6,789 bases of DNA from Candidatus Latescibacterota bacterium (GTDB lineage: Bacteria; Latescibacterota; UBA2968; GCA-2709665), in assembly GCA_030746455.1 (NCBI GenBank), contig JASLMQ010000274.1, positions 1 to 6,789 of the forward strand, read 5' to 3'. How positions within the stretch are numbered: the first letter of the stretch is position 1; the number at the start of each line of letters is the position of its first letter. Positions 1 to 4,870 of this stretch are shown here, piece by piece. Below the pieces are notes generated by a model. That model was not told where the DNA came from, ran no database searches, and saw only the letters and a program-made list of their open reading frames with translations. The position numbers and the translations under genes were made by a program.

Positions 1-1
1 G

Positions 2-832
2 CAGATGCTGTGCAAGCAGAAGGAGGCCGCTCTGCGCGTCATCCCGATGAACGACCAGGGGGAGCTCCTGCTCGACGAGTACGAGGCCCTTCTGAACGAG
101 CGGACCCGGCTCGTGGGCCTCTGTCACGTGTCCAACGCCCTGGGAACCATCAATCCCGTCAAGGAAATGGTCCAGCTCGCCCGATCCCGCGACATCCCCG
201 TGGTGGTGGACGGGGCGCAGGCCGTCCCGCACCTCAAGGTGGACGTGCAGGACCTGGATTGCGACTTCTACGTCTTTTCCGGGCACAAGCTCTATGGCCC
301 CACCGGAATCGGCGTTCTCTACGGCCGGTTCGAACACCTGGAGAGCATGCCGCCCTGGGAGGGCGGAGGCAGCATGATCCGGTCGGTCAGCTTCGAGGAA
401 ACCACCTATGCCGAGGTCCCCACGCGGTTCGAGGCGGGGACCCCCCACATCGCCGGTGGCATCGGGCTGGGTGCGGCCATCGACTACCTGAACCAGCTGG
501 ACATAGAGAAGGCCGCGGAGTACGAGGACGACCTGATGGACTACGCCACACAGGCCCTCTACGAAGTCCCGGGCCTCAGGTTGATCGGCACGGCCGCGAA
601 GAAGGTCAGCGTCCTCTCCTTCGTGATGGAGGGCATCCATCCCCACGATGTAGGCACCATTCTCGATCAGCAGGGAATTGCGGTCCGAGCCGGCCACCAT
701 TGCGCGCAGCCCGTGATGCAGCGCTTCGGCCTCTCGGCGACGACTCGCGCGTCCACCGCGATATACAACACGAGGGAAGACATCGATGCCCTCGTAAGAG
801 GCCTCCACACCGTCAACGAGGTATTCCGATAA
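2..832 (+). CDS. sufS: Cysteine desulfurase SufS, 5'-truncated by window edge
   Basis: This is a PLP-dependent, class V aminotransferase-fold cysteine desulfurase. It takes sulfur from L-cysteine, leaving alanine, and passes it on as a persulfide for Fe-S cluster assembly in the cytosol. The frame is open to the left edge, so the ATG at 5 is an internal Met. Numbering from that Met, I see the HVSNALGTINP block (41-51), the cofactor-contacting DGAQ (69-72), SGHKLYGPTG with the PLP Schiff-base Lys at 95, the RFEAGTP block (141-147), and RAGHHCAQP with the catalytic Cys at 233. About 276 residues are present. The family is usually near 400-415, so roughly the first 130 residues are missing. The RAGHHC loop and the sufU gene just downstream favour SufS over IscS/NifS. 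The stop codon TAA shares its last base with the ATG of sufU, so the two are probably translationally coupled. Confidence 0.96.
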   Translation, partial: QMLCKQKEAALRVIPMNDQGELLLDEYEALLNERTRLVGLCHVSNALGTINPVKEMVQLARSRDIPVVVDGAQAVPHLKVDVQDLDCDFYVFSGHKLYGPTGIGVLYGRFEHLESMPPWEGGGSMIRSVSFEETTYAEVPTRFEAGTPHIAGGIGLGAAIDYLNQLDIEKAAEYEDDLMDYATQALYEVPGLRLIGTAAKKVSVLSFVMEGIHPHDVGTILDQQGIAVRAGHHCAQPVMQRFGLSATTRASTAIYNTREDIDALVRGLHTVNEVFR

Positions 833-1284
833 TGTCCGATCTTCGGGAGCTCTACCAGCAGGTGATCCTGGATCACAACAAGAGCCCGCGCAACTTCAAG
901 GAGCTCGACGACGCCGACCACTGTTCGGAGGGCTTCAATCCCCTCTGCGGCGACCACCTCACCGTCTACCTCAAGGTGAGCGACGAGCGGATCGAGGACG
1001 TCTCGTTCCAGGGCGCGGGATGTGCGATATCCAAGGCATCAGCGTCCCTGATGACCTCGGAGCTCAAGGGCAAGACGATCCAGGAGGCCCAGGACCTCTT
1101 CAAGGATTTCCACAACCTGGTGACGGCGGACATTGACGAGCAGCCGGATCTGGAGGGTCTGGGGAAGCTGGCGGTCTTTTCGGGCGTTCGCGAATTCCCC
1201 GTCCGGGTCAAGTGTGCCACGCTGGCCTGGCACACATTCCACGCCGCACTGGTAGGAAACGAGCAGCCCGTCACCACCGAGTAG
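832..1284 (+). CDS. sufU: SufU, zinc-dependent sulfur acceptor for SufS
   Basis: This 150-residue protein has the IscU/SufU fold. It matches SufU in the NPLCGD motif (Cys39, Asp41), the GAGCAISKAS motif (Cys64) and RVKCATLAWHTF (Cys128). In characterised SufU proteins these three Cys and one Asp bind zinc, and one Cys accepts persulfide from SufS by ligand exchange. The roughly 20-residue insertion between the second and third Cys that separates SufU from IscU scaffolds fits the spacing here (Cys64 to Cys128). It lacks the LPPVK chaperone-binding motif of IscU. The start ATG at 832 overlaps the sufS stop by one base, which supports both the start and the partnership. The same frame stays open upstream through sufS, but that part reads as a low-complexity Arg/Pro/Gly-rich shadow and is not gene sequence. 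Confidence 0.95.
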   Translation: MSDLRELYQQVILDHNKSPRNFKELDDADHCSEGFNPLCGDHLTVYLKVSDERIEDVSFQGAGCAISKASASLMTSELKGKTIQEAQDLFKDFHNLVTADIDEQPDLEGLGKLAVFSGVREFPVRVKCATLAWHTFHAALVGNEQPVTTE

Positions 1285-1292
1285 GTCGGACC

Positions 1293-1300
1293 GGAGGAGG
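1293..1300 (+). promoter_or_regulatory. Strong ribosome binding site fixing the GTG start of sufT
   Basis: GGAGGAGG lies 8 bases before the GTG at 1309. This favours GTG over the in-frame ATG at 1324, which would be too far from the site. Confidence 0.7.
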
Positions 1301-1308
1301 ACGCCACC

Positions 1309-1836
1309 GTGCTTCAGCGCCTGATGGACAGGCTGTACGCCAAGCGAAGTCGATCGGGATCCAAGGCGGAAAAGCCCGCAGGGGATCCGGATAGGGGTGA
1401 GTCGGACCCCTCTCCCGCACCGCCAGTCTCGCACGACGGCGAGGCAGAAACCGCACCTGGTCCCGTGCCGGGCGAGGCGACGGCTTCCCCAGAAGCGGGA
1501 GAGGCCGGAGGATCGGATCCGGAATCGGGGACGGGCGACCTCGAATCCCAGATCGTCGATGCCATCAAGACCGTGTTCGATCCCGAGATCCCCGTCAATA
1601 TCTACGACCTCGGACTGATCTACGAGATCAAGGTCGAGCCGTCGAACATGGTCCACATCACGATGACCCTCACGGCACCGAATTGCCCGGCCGCCGGCAT
1701 TCTGCCCGGCCAGGTCCAGAGCGTGGCGCGAGGGGTGCCGGGGGTGAAGGACGTGGAACTGGACCTCGTGTTCGACCCCCCGTGGGGGCCTGACCGAATG
1801 TCCGAGTCCGCGAAGCTCGAGTTGGGAATGATGTAG
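1309..1836 (+). CDS. sufT: SufT, DUF59/MIP18-family Fe-S maturation protein with N-terminal extension
   Basis: This 175-residue protein ends in a complete DUF59 (MIP18/PaaD-like) domain from about residue 78. Recognisable blocks are DPEIPVNIYDLGLIYEI (91-107), TLTAPNCPAAG with the conserved Cys126, and FDPPWGPDRMSESAKLELG (155-173). The last block is typical of SufT. SufT is an accessory factor in Fe-S protein maturation, needed mainly under high demand in Staphylococcus; its chemistry is unsettled. Odd here is the N-terminus: a short amphipathic start (MLQRLMDRLYAKR) followed by about 60 residues rich in Pro, Gly, Glu, Asp and Ala that look disordered. SufT proteins are commonly near 100 residues, so this is a clear extension. 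It begins with GTG, 24 bases after the sufU stop. The order sufS-sufU-sufT resembles actinobacterial and firmicute suf operons. Confidence 0.93.
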   Translation: MLQRLMDRLYAKRSRSGSKAEKPAGDPDRGESDPSPAPPVSHDGEAETAPGPVPGEATASPEAGEAGGSDPESGTGDLESQIVDAIKTVFDPEIPVNIYDLGLIYEIKVEPSNMVHITMTLTAPNCPAAGILPGQVQSVARGVPGVKDVELDLVFDPPWGPDRMSESAKLELGMM

Positions 1837-1850
1837 ACTTGAGCGATCGA

Positions 1851-1875
1851 AACACCTCGATTGTGTTGGTCAACA
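1851..1875. promoter_or_regulatory. Candidate operator: overlapping inverted repeats before the Rrf2 gene
   Basis: Two dyads sit in the 53-base gap between sufT and the Rrf2-family gene. One is AACAC-N7-GTGTT (1851-1867). The other is TGTTG-GT-CAACA (1864-1875), a near-perfect 12-base palindrome. They share bases 1864-1867. Rrf2-family regulators bind dyads and often control their own genes, so this is a reasonable operator candidate. I see no match to the E. coli IscR type 1 consensus. No clear -10/-35 pair is visible; TTGAGC at 1839-1844 is the best -35-like hexamer but lacks a good partner. Confidence 0.3.
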
Positions 1876-1889
1876 GGGTTCAGTAGCGT

Positions 1890-2399
1890 ATGAAACTCAG
1901 CACCCAGGAAGAATACGGAATCAGGTGCCTGCTCCAGATCGGGCGCCACGAGACGCTCACCGGCGAAGGCCTGACCATTCCCGAGATCAGCCAGGCCGAG
2001 GGCCTGTCGGGCCCCAGTGTCGCCAAGACGATGCGCAACCTCCGACTGGGCGACTTCGTCAAGAGTGAGAGAGGACAGTCGGGCGGATACAGGCTTTCCC
2101 GTCCCGCAGAGGAGATCGTGGTTGGCGACGTGCTCGCCTTCCTGGGCGGACCGCTATTCGGGCCGGACTTCTGTGAAGATCGAGGGGGCGGTCACGACAA
2201 CTGCGCTCACTCGGTCGCCTGCTCCATCCGGTCGCTCTGGAACACCGTCCAGTTCGTGATCGACCAGATCCTGGGCAGGATCACCCTTCGGGATCTGCTG
2301 GGCGACGAGGAGCAGCTCGAGACAGGTCTCCGGGGGCTGGCGGAGGACCTGCTGCAGATCTCGGCGCCGGAGGCCCCGGTGCCGGCCACACACGGATAG
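1890..2399 (+). CDS. Rrf2-family transcriptional regulator, probable Fe-S sensor
   Basis: This is a 169-residue protein of the Rrf2/IscR family. MKLSTQEEYGIRCLLQIG at the start, the winged-helix core with IPEISQAEGLSGPSVAKTM (30-48) and the wing LRLGDFVKSERGQSGGYRLSRP (51-72) are typical. Three cysteines follow at 95, 105 and 111 (C-X9-C-X5-C), with His102 and His107 among them. In IscR, NsrR and RsrR such residues hold a 2Fe-2S or 4Fe-4S cluster. Its place between sufT and nfuA suggests that it senses cluster status and controls this locus, though no target is proven here. The ribosome site is weak: AGGG at 1875-1878, 11 bases from the ATG, next to a palindrome. The C-terminal tail after about residue 155 is Ala/Pro-rich and probably unstructured. 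It could be called IscR-like or SufR-like by function; the sequence alone does not decide. Confidence 0.9.
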   Translation: MKLSTQEEYGIRCLLQIGRHETLTGEGLTIPEISQAEGLSGPSVAKTMRNLRLGDFVKSERGQSGGYRLSRPAEEIVVGDVLAFLGGPLFGPDFCEDRGGGHDNCAHSVACSIRSLWNTVQFVIDQILGRITLRDLLGDEEQLETGLRGLAEDLLQISAPEAPVPATHG

Positions 2400-2410
2400 G
2401 ATCTCTGGGA

Positions 2411-2434
2411 CTGCGGATCGACCGGGGACCGCAG
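2411..2434 (+). other. Small hairpin in the leader of nfuA
   Basis: CTGCGG (2411-2416) and CCGCAG (2429-2434) form a perfect 6-base stem around a 12-base loop, 11 bases after the stop of the Rrf2 gene. There is no T-tract, so it is not a convincing terminator. It may be a processing or pausing element, or chance in GC-rich DNA. No clear promoter is visible in the rest of the 101-base gap. Confidence 0.3.
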
Positions 2435-2500
2435 AACCGCCATCGCACACGAATTCGAGAAAACAACCTAGAACCGGATCCCCTACCAAGGAGCGTGAAA

Positions 2501-3082
2501 ATGGTCAATGTCACCGAGGCAGCCCAGCAGGAGATCACGAAGCTGATGGGAGAGCAGACGCCCCCCGTCAAGGGCGTGCGGATCAGCGCGGATGCCATCT
2601 CCCCGCTGCGGGCAAACTTCCGTCTGTCCTTCGTCCCCGAGGCCGAGGACACCGAGGGGGACGAGGCCGTCCCCTGCGAGGGCTTCAACGTCTTTGTCGA
2701 CACCGAGAGTGCACCCTATGCCCAGGACCTCACCCTCGACTTCGTTGAGGGGCTGATGGGCCGGGGCTTCAAAATCGAGAACCCGAACACGATTCCGCCC
2801 CACTTGAAGGGGACGATCGCCGAGAAGATCCAGAACGTGATCGAGGAGAAGATCAATCCTAGCGTTGCCGGACACGGCGGCGTCGTCACGCTCATCGACG
2901 TGAAGGACAACAACGTCTACCTCCAGTTCGGCGGCGGCTGCCAGGGATGCGGCATGATCGACGTGACCCTCAAGCAGGGCGTCGAGGTGCTCATCAAGGA
3001 GGCCGCCCCGGAGATCGAGGGCGTCTTCGACGTGACCGACCACGCCGACGGCAAGAATCCCTATTACCAGGAGCCTGCCTAG
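2501..3082 (+). CDS. nfuA: NfuA-type Fe-S cluster carrier (degenerate A-type domain + NifU domain)
   Basis: This 193-residue protein has two domains. Residues 1-96 resemble an A-type (IscA/HesB) fold ending in GRGFKIENPN, but the C-terminal CGC cysteines that bind clusters in IscA/SufA are absent, as in E. coli NfuA. Residues from about 105 form a NifU C-terminal domain, with the CxxC of GGGCQGCGM at Cys147 and Cys150. In NfuA this motif holds a 4Fe-4S cluster between two subunits. The tail VTDHADGKNPYY resembles the end of known NfuA proteins. NfuA delivers 4Fe-4S clusters to target enzymes, especially under oxidative or iron stress. I place the start at ATG 2501, because AAGGAG (2488-2493) is 7 bases before it. 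The in-frame GTG at 2495 is only one base from that site. It lies 101 bases after the Rrf2 gene, so it could share the suf transcript or have its own promoter. Confidence 0.94.
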   Translation: MVNVTEAAQQEITKLMGEQTPPVKGVRISADAISPLRANFRLSFVPEAEDTEGDEAVPCEGFNVFVDTESAPYAQDLTLDFVEGLMGRGFKIENPNTIPPHLKGTIAEKIQNVIEEKINPSVAGHGGVVTLIDVKDNNVYLQFGGGCQGCGMIDVTLKQGVEVLIKEAAPEIEGVFDVTDHADGKNPYYQEPA

Positions 3083-3110
3083 AGATTCTGTGCGGATTTG
3101 CACATGTGCG

Positions 3111-3160
3111 AAGGCCCGGCCGACAGGTCTCTGTCCGAGATGACCTGTGGGCCGGGCCTT
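3111..3160. terminator. Strong hairpin terminator between convergent units
   Basis: The left arm 3111-3129 pairs with 3142-3160 over 19 positions with a single G:G mismatch (3122/3149). The outer 11 base pairs, AAGGCCCGGCC with GGCCGGGCCTT, are perfect. The loop is 12 bases. On the + strand the stem ends in CCTTTGTGCTT, a short, interrupted T-run, placed 29 bases after nfuA. Because the outer pairs are A:T, the structure also ends in TT on the - strand, 63 bases past the end of the GerW-family gene. It can therefore serve both units. Confidence 0.8.
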
Positions 3161-3223
3161 TGTGCTTCAGTGCGGCTGCCGGAGACGGCTTGTACCTTCC
3201 TCTCATCGATCAGGGTTGCGCGA

Positions 3224-3634
3224 TTATATGCCCTCTCCGTCGCCCCCCTCCTTCGCCCGGCCTGCTGCCTGGGCCTTCTTCTTCTCACGCTTCTCGCGGA
3301 AGTCCTTGACCTTCTTCACCACCTCGGGGGCATACTCCAGCAGCTTGCCGACCGACATGCCCTTGTCCTCGAGCGGGAGCAGCTGCGCCTTCCCGTTCCG
3401 GATCACGATGAACGCGATCGGCTCCACGGACGCCCCACCGCCGGTCCCGCTGCCCGCGTCGTCCTTGCCACCCTTACCACCCTTTCCACCACCAGCGCCG
3501 AAGCCGAAGGAGATCTTGGTGACCGGCACGATCACCGTCTCCCCCACCACGACGGGCTCGCCAACCACCGTTTCCGTCTTGACGATCTGCCGGAACTCCT
3601 CCAGCACCGTCTTGATCAGGTTCTCCACCGACAT
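3224..3634 (-). CDS. ytfJ: GerW/YtfJ-family protein (spore protein family PF09579)
   Basis: This 136-residue protein matches the GerW (YtfJ) family. The N-terminal helix MSVENLIKTVLEEFRQI is followed by TVVGEPVVVGETVIVPVTKISFGFGAGGG (22-50), a Gly/Lys-rich linker (46-69), and then ASVEPIAFIVIRNGKAQLLPL (68-88), the usual second conserved block. The tail (105-136) is charged and probably disordered. In Bacillus subtilis YtfJ/GerW is a spore protein needed for normal germination with some germinants. Family members also occur in organisms that do not form spores, where the role is unknown. No membrane segment is seen. AAGGAGG (3645-3639 on the - strand) lies 4 bases before the ATG. The gene follows the DUF2953 gene by 81 bases and is probably in one transcript with it. 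Calling it a spore protein in this organism would be unsafe. Confidence 0.88.
   Translation of the reverse strand: MSVENLIKTVLEEFRQIVKTETVVGEPVVVGETVIVPVTKISFGFGAGGGKGGKGGKDDAGSGTGGGASVEPIAFIVIRNGKAQLLPLEDKGMSVGKLLEYAPEVVKKVKDFREKREKKKAQAAGRAKEGGDGEGI
3465..3491 (-). repeat. Three 9-base tandem repeats coding a GGK linker
   Basis: Three imperfect 9-base units (TTGCCACCC, TTACCACCC, TTTCCACCA on the + strand) encode the Gly-Gly-Lys run in the linker of the GerW-family protein. Differences fall mostly in third codon positions, so the repeat is fairly old or kept for the protein it encodes. Confidence 0.6.
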
Positions 3635-3715
3635 ATCGCCTCCTTGATCCTGGGACCCTCACGGAGACCCCTTCAGGGCCTCGGGACAGATCTCAGCACG
3701 GAATCCCGACAACCA

Positions 3716-4522
3716 TCAGCCCGTTGCCGGGGACCGAACCGTCTTCCGTCTGCGCCTCTTGCGTACCCAAACATCGGCGAGCCACGCGAGGGCCGCCCTT
3801 GTCGCAATGCACACAACGGCCCAGAGCAACCGGTACAGGTAGACGACGGCCTCCAGCCGCAACCGTCCTTCCAGCCTCACGCGCTCGAAATCTGGCGTCA
3901 CCTGAAGGTCGGCCCTCTCCCCCAGGACGTTCTGGATGGCCAGAGCGTAGCCGAAGATCTTCCCCGTCGTGGCCGGATCCGGCGCGCCGACGGTCAGCCT
4001 GCAGGCAACACGACGGAGGCGAACCACGTGGAGCATCCGGCCCAGGAAGCGGAGAACCGGGCCTCTCAGCTTCCTGGCATAGAGACGAATCCGTCCGATC
4101 AGTTCCCTGGTACCAGCGGCCCGTTCTCGCAGGGGAGTACCGGGCTCGACTTCCGCCCCATCCGCTTGCTCCGACTGCGCCTCCTCGGGTTTCCTCGTGT
4201 CGGCCTCCCCGGGCCCAGCCGCCTCGGGTCCGGGCTTCGCCGGCTCGACCGGGTCCGACTGAATCGACTCTCCGTCGCCTTCGGATGTCCCCTCCCCTGA
4301 CCGCCTCAGGTCAAAGCTGAGCGGCACCCACCCGAGCAGCATCAACCCGGCCCGGAGCTGTCCCTCCGTGTAGGAGATCCGTACCCCCACCAGGCCCGCC
4401 CACGGCCTGACCCATCCCCAGAAGGTGGCGACACCGTCCTCGTAGCGGCCGGAGCCGCAGATCCGGATGGGCAGCAGGACGAAGAGTAGGGGCACCAGCA
4501 CCAGGAACGCAACGATGATCAC
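3716..4522 (-). CDS. DUF2953 membrane-anchored protein (YtfI-like)
   Basis: This 268-residue protein starts with one hydrophobic segment (residues 1-18, MIIVAFLVLVPLLFVLLPI). A small domain follows (about 25-73), then an acidic, Pro/Glu/Gly-rich disordered stretch (about 74-135). The DUF2953-like core is about 140-235. The best family signature is the TVGAPDPATTGKIFGYALAIQ block (177-197), preceded by a basic amphipathic helix. A second hydrophobic region (about 225-251) ends in a run of Arg/Lys (254-260), probably a membrane or peripheral anchor. The function of DUF2953 is unknown. In Bacillus subtilis the family member YtfI is encoded next to YtfJ, as here, which supports both assignments. 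The start is GTG (4522-4520), with AAGGAG 8 bases upstream. No ATG fits that site. The insert of about 60 disordered residues may be specific to this lineage. Confidence 0.8.
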   Translation of the reverse strand: MIIVAFLVLVPLLFVLLPIRICGSGRYEDGVATFWGWVRPWAGLVGVRISYTEGQLRAGLMLLGWVPLSFDLRRSGEGTSEGDGESIQSDPVEPAKPGPEAAGPGEADTRKPEEAQSEQADGAEVEPGTPLRERAAGTRELIGRIRLYARKLRGPVLRFLGRMLHVVRLRRVACRLTVGAPDPATTGKIFGYALAIQNVLGERADLQVTPDFERVRLEGRLRLEAVVYLYRLLWAVVCIATRAALAWLADVWVRKRRRRKTVRSPATG

Positions 4523-4550
4523 GTCACCAACTCCTTATGTTCCTTTCGCT

Positions 4551-4567
4551 TACGCAAGAATACGCAA
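4551..4567. repeat. Direct repeat TACGCAA, 10 bases apart, over a -10 box
   Basis: TACGCAA occurs at 4551-4557 and 4561-4567, exactly one helical turn apart. It flanks and overlaps the -10 box of the - strand promoter. Such placement suits a regulator bound to one face of the DNA, but chance is possible. Confidence 0.4.
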
Positions 4568-4586
4568 AACGGGCTCGAGGTGTCAA
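4557..4586 (-). promoter_or_regulatory. Sigma70-type promoter for the DUF2953-GerW unit
   Basis: Read on the - strand, a perfect -35 TTGACA (4586-4581) is followed after 18 bases by TATTCT (4562-4557), 4 of 6 matches to TATAAT. It lies 34 bases upstream of the GTG start and points toward the DUF2953 gene. The bases between are AT-richer than their surroundings, which supports a real promoter. Confidence 0.65.
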
Positions 4587-4870
4587 GTCCTTTCTGGGAG
4601 CCAGGGAACAGAGCCCGCGAGCTCCCTTTCCAAGTCTACTCGATCCAGCCCGGCGGCCGGTGGAAGGCAGCCCGCCCGCAGGGCGTGTCGCGCCGCCCAG
4701 GATTTCGCTTGACCTTCGCAGCTTTTCAGGGCGGTTGTCTTCTTTGGTGCCCATCGGCAGGACACGGGTCACCCGGGATCATTCGGCTCTGTCTGCCAGC
4801 GACGGTCTTGGCCTGGGAAACCCGGAATTTCGCACGCTGCCGGCTGACAAACCCGACAGGAGTAGACGAG
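4587..4870. other. Non-coding leader of the polysaccharide operon
   Basis: These 284 bases hold no gene I can support. The open frame through them lacks protein-like composition and ends in the real start at 4871. Small dyads are visible: GGGAGC (4596-4601) with GCTCCC (4621-4626), followed by TTT, and CGCCC-GCA-GGGCG (4673-4685). TTGACC at 4709-4714 could be a -35 box, but no good -10 stands at the right distance. The promoter for the polysaccharide operon must lie here or be of a type I cannot recognise. Confidence 0.5.
4858..4862 (+). promoter_or_regulatory. Ribosome binding site fixing the start of the Wzz/GumC gene
   Basis: AGGAG lies 8 bases before the ATG at 4871. This decides for that start over several in-frame codons further upstream in the same open frame. 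Confidence 0.7.

Noticed and set aside
10..831. Upstream extension of the sufU frame through sufS
   Set aside because: The translation is Arg/Pro/Gly-rich with no fold signature, and it overlaps a clear SufS frame. The true SufU start is ATG 832.
1039..1656. 205-codon open frame on the - strand across sufU and sufT
   Set aside because: It covers the antisense of two conserved genes and shows no domain or ribosome site.
2483..3103. 206-codon open frame on the - strand opposite nfuA
   Set aside because: Antisense shadow of a well-recognised NfuA gene, with Leu/Asp/Val-rich composition and no family match.
3098..4300. A 400-codon open frame on the + strand across the GerW and DUF2953 genes
   Set aside because: It is rich in Leu, Arg, Pro and Ser in a way typical of antisense reading of GC-rich genes, has no family resemblance, and would start inside the terminator region. 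The - strand frames have recognisable families, ribosome sites and a promoter.
4730..4737. GGCGGTTG resembling the ops element (GGCGGTAG) used by RfaH in polysaccharide operons
   Set aside because: It matches only 7 of 8 bases, lacks the downstream TG of the full motif, and such matches are common in GC-rich DNA. No evidence for an RfaH system here.
4741..4760. Possible sigma54 promoter around TTTGGTGCCCATCGGCAGG
   Set aside because: The distance between the GG and GC elements is one base short of the strict requirement, and the -24 box is poor.
4580..4870. Upstream extension of the Wzz/GumC frame by 97 codons
   Set aside because: Composition is not protein-like, Wzz proteins start shortly before the first membrane segment, and AGGAG stands 8 bases before ATG 4871.
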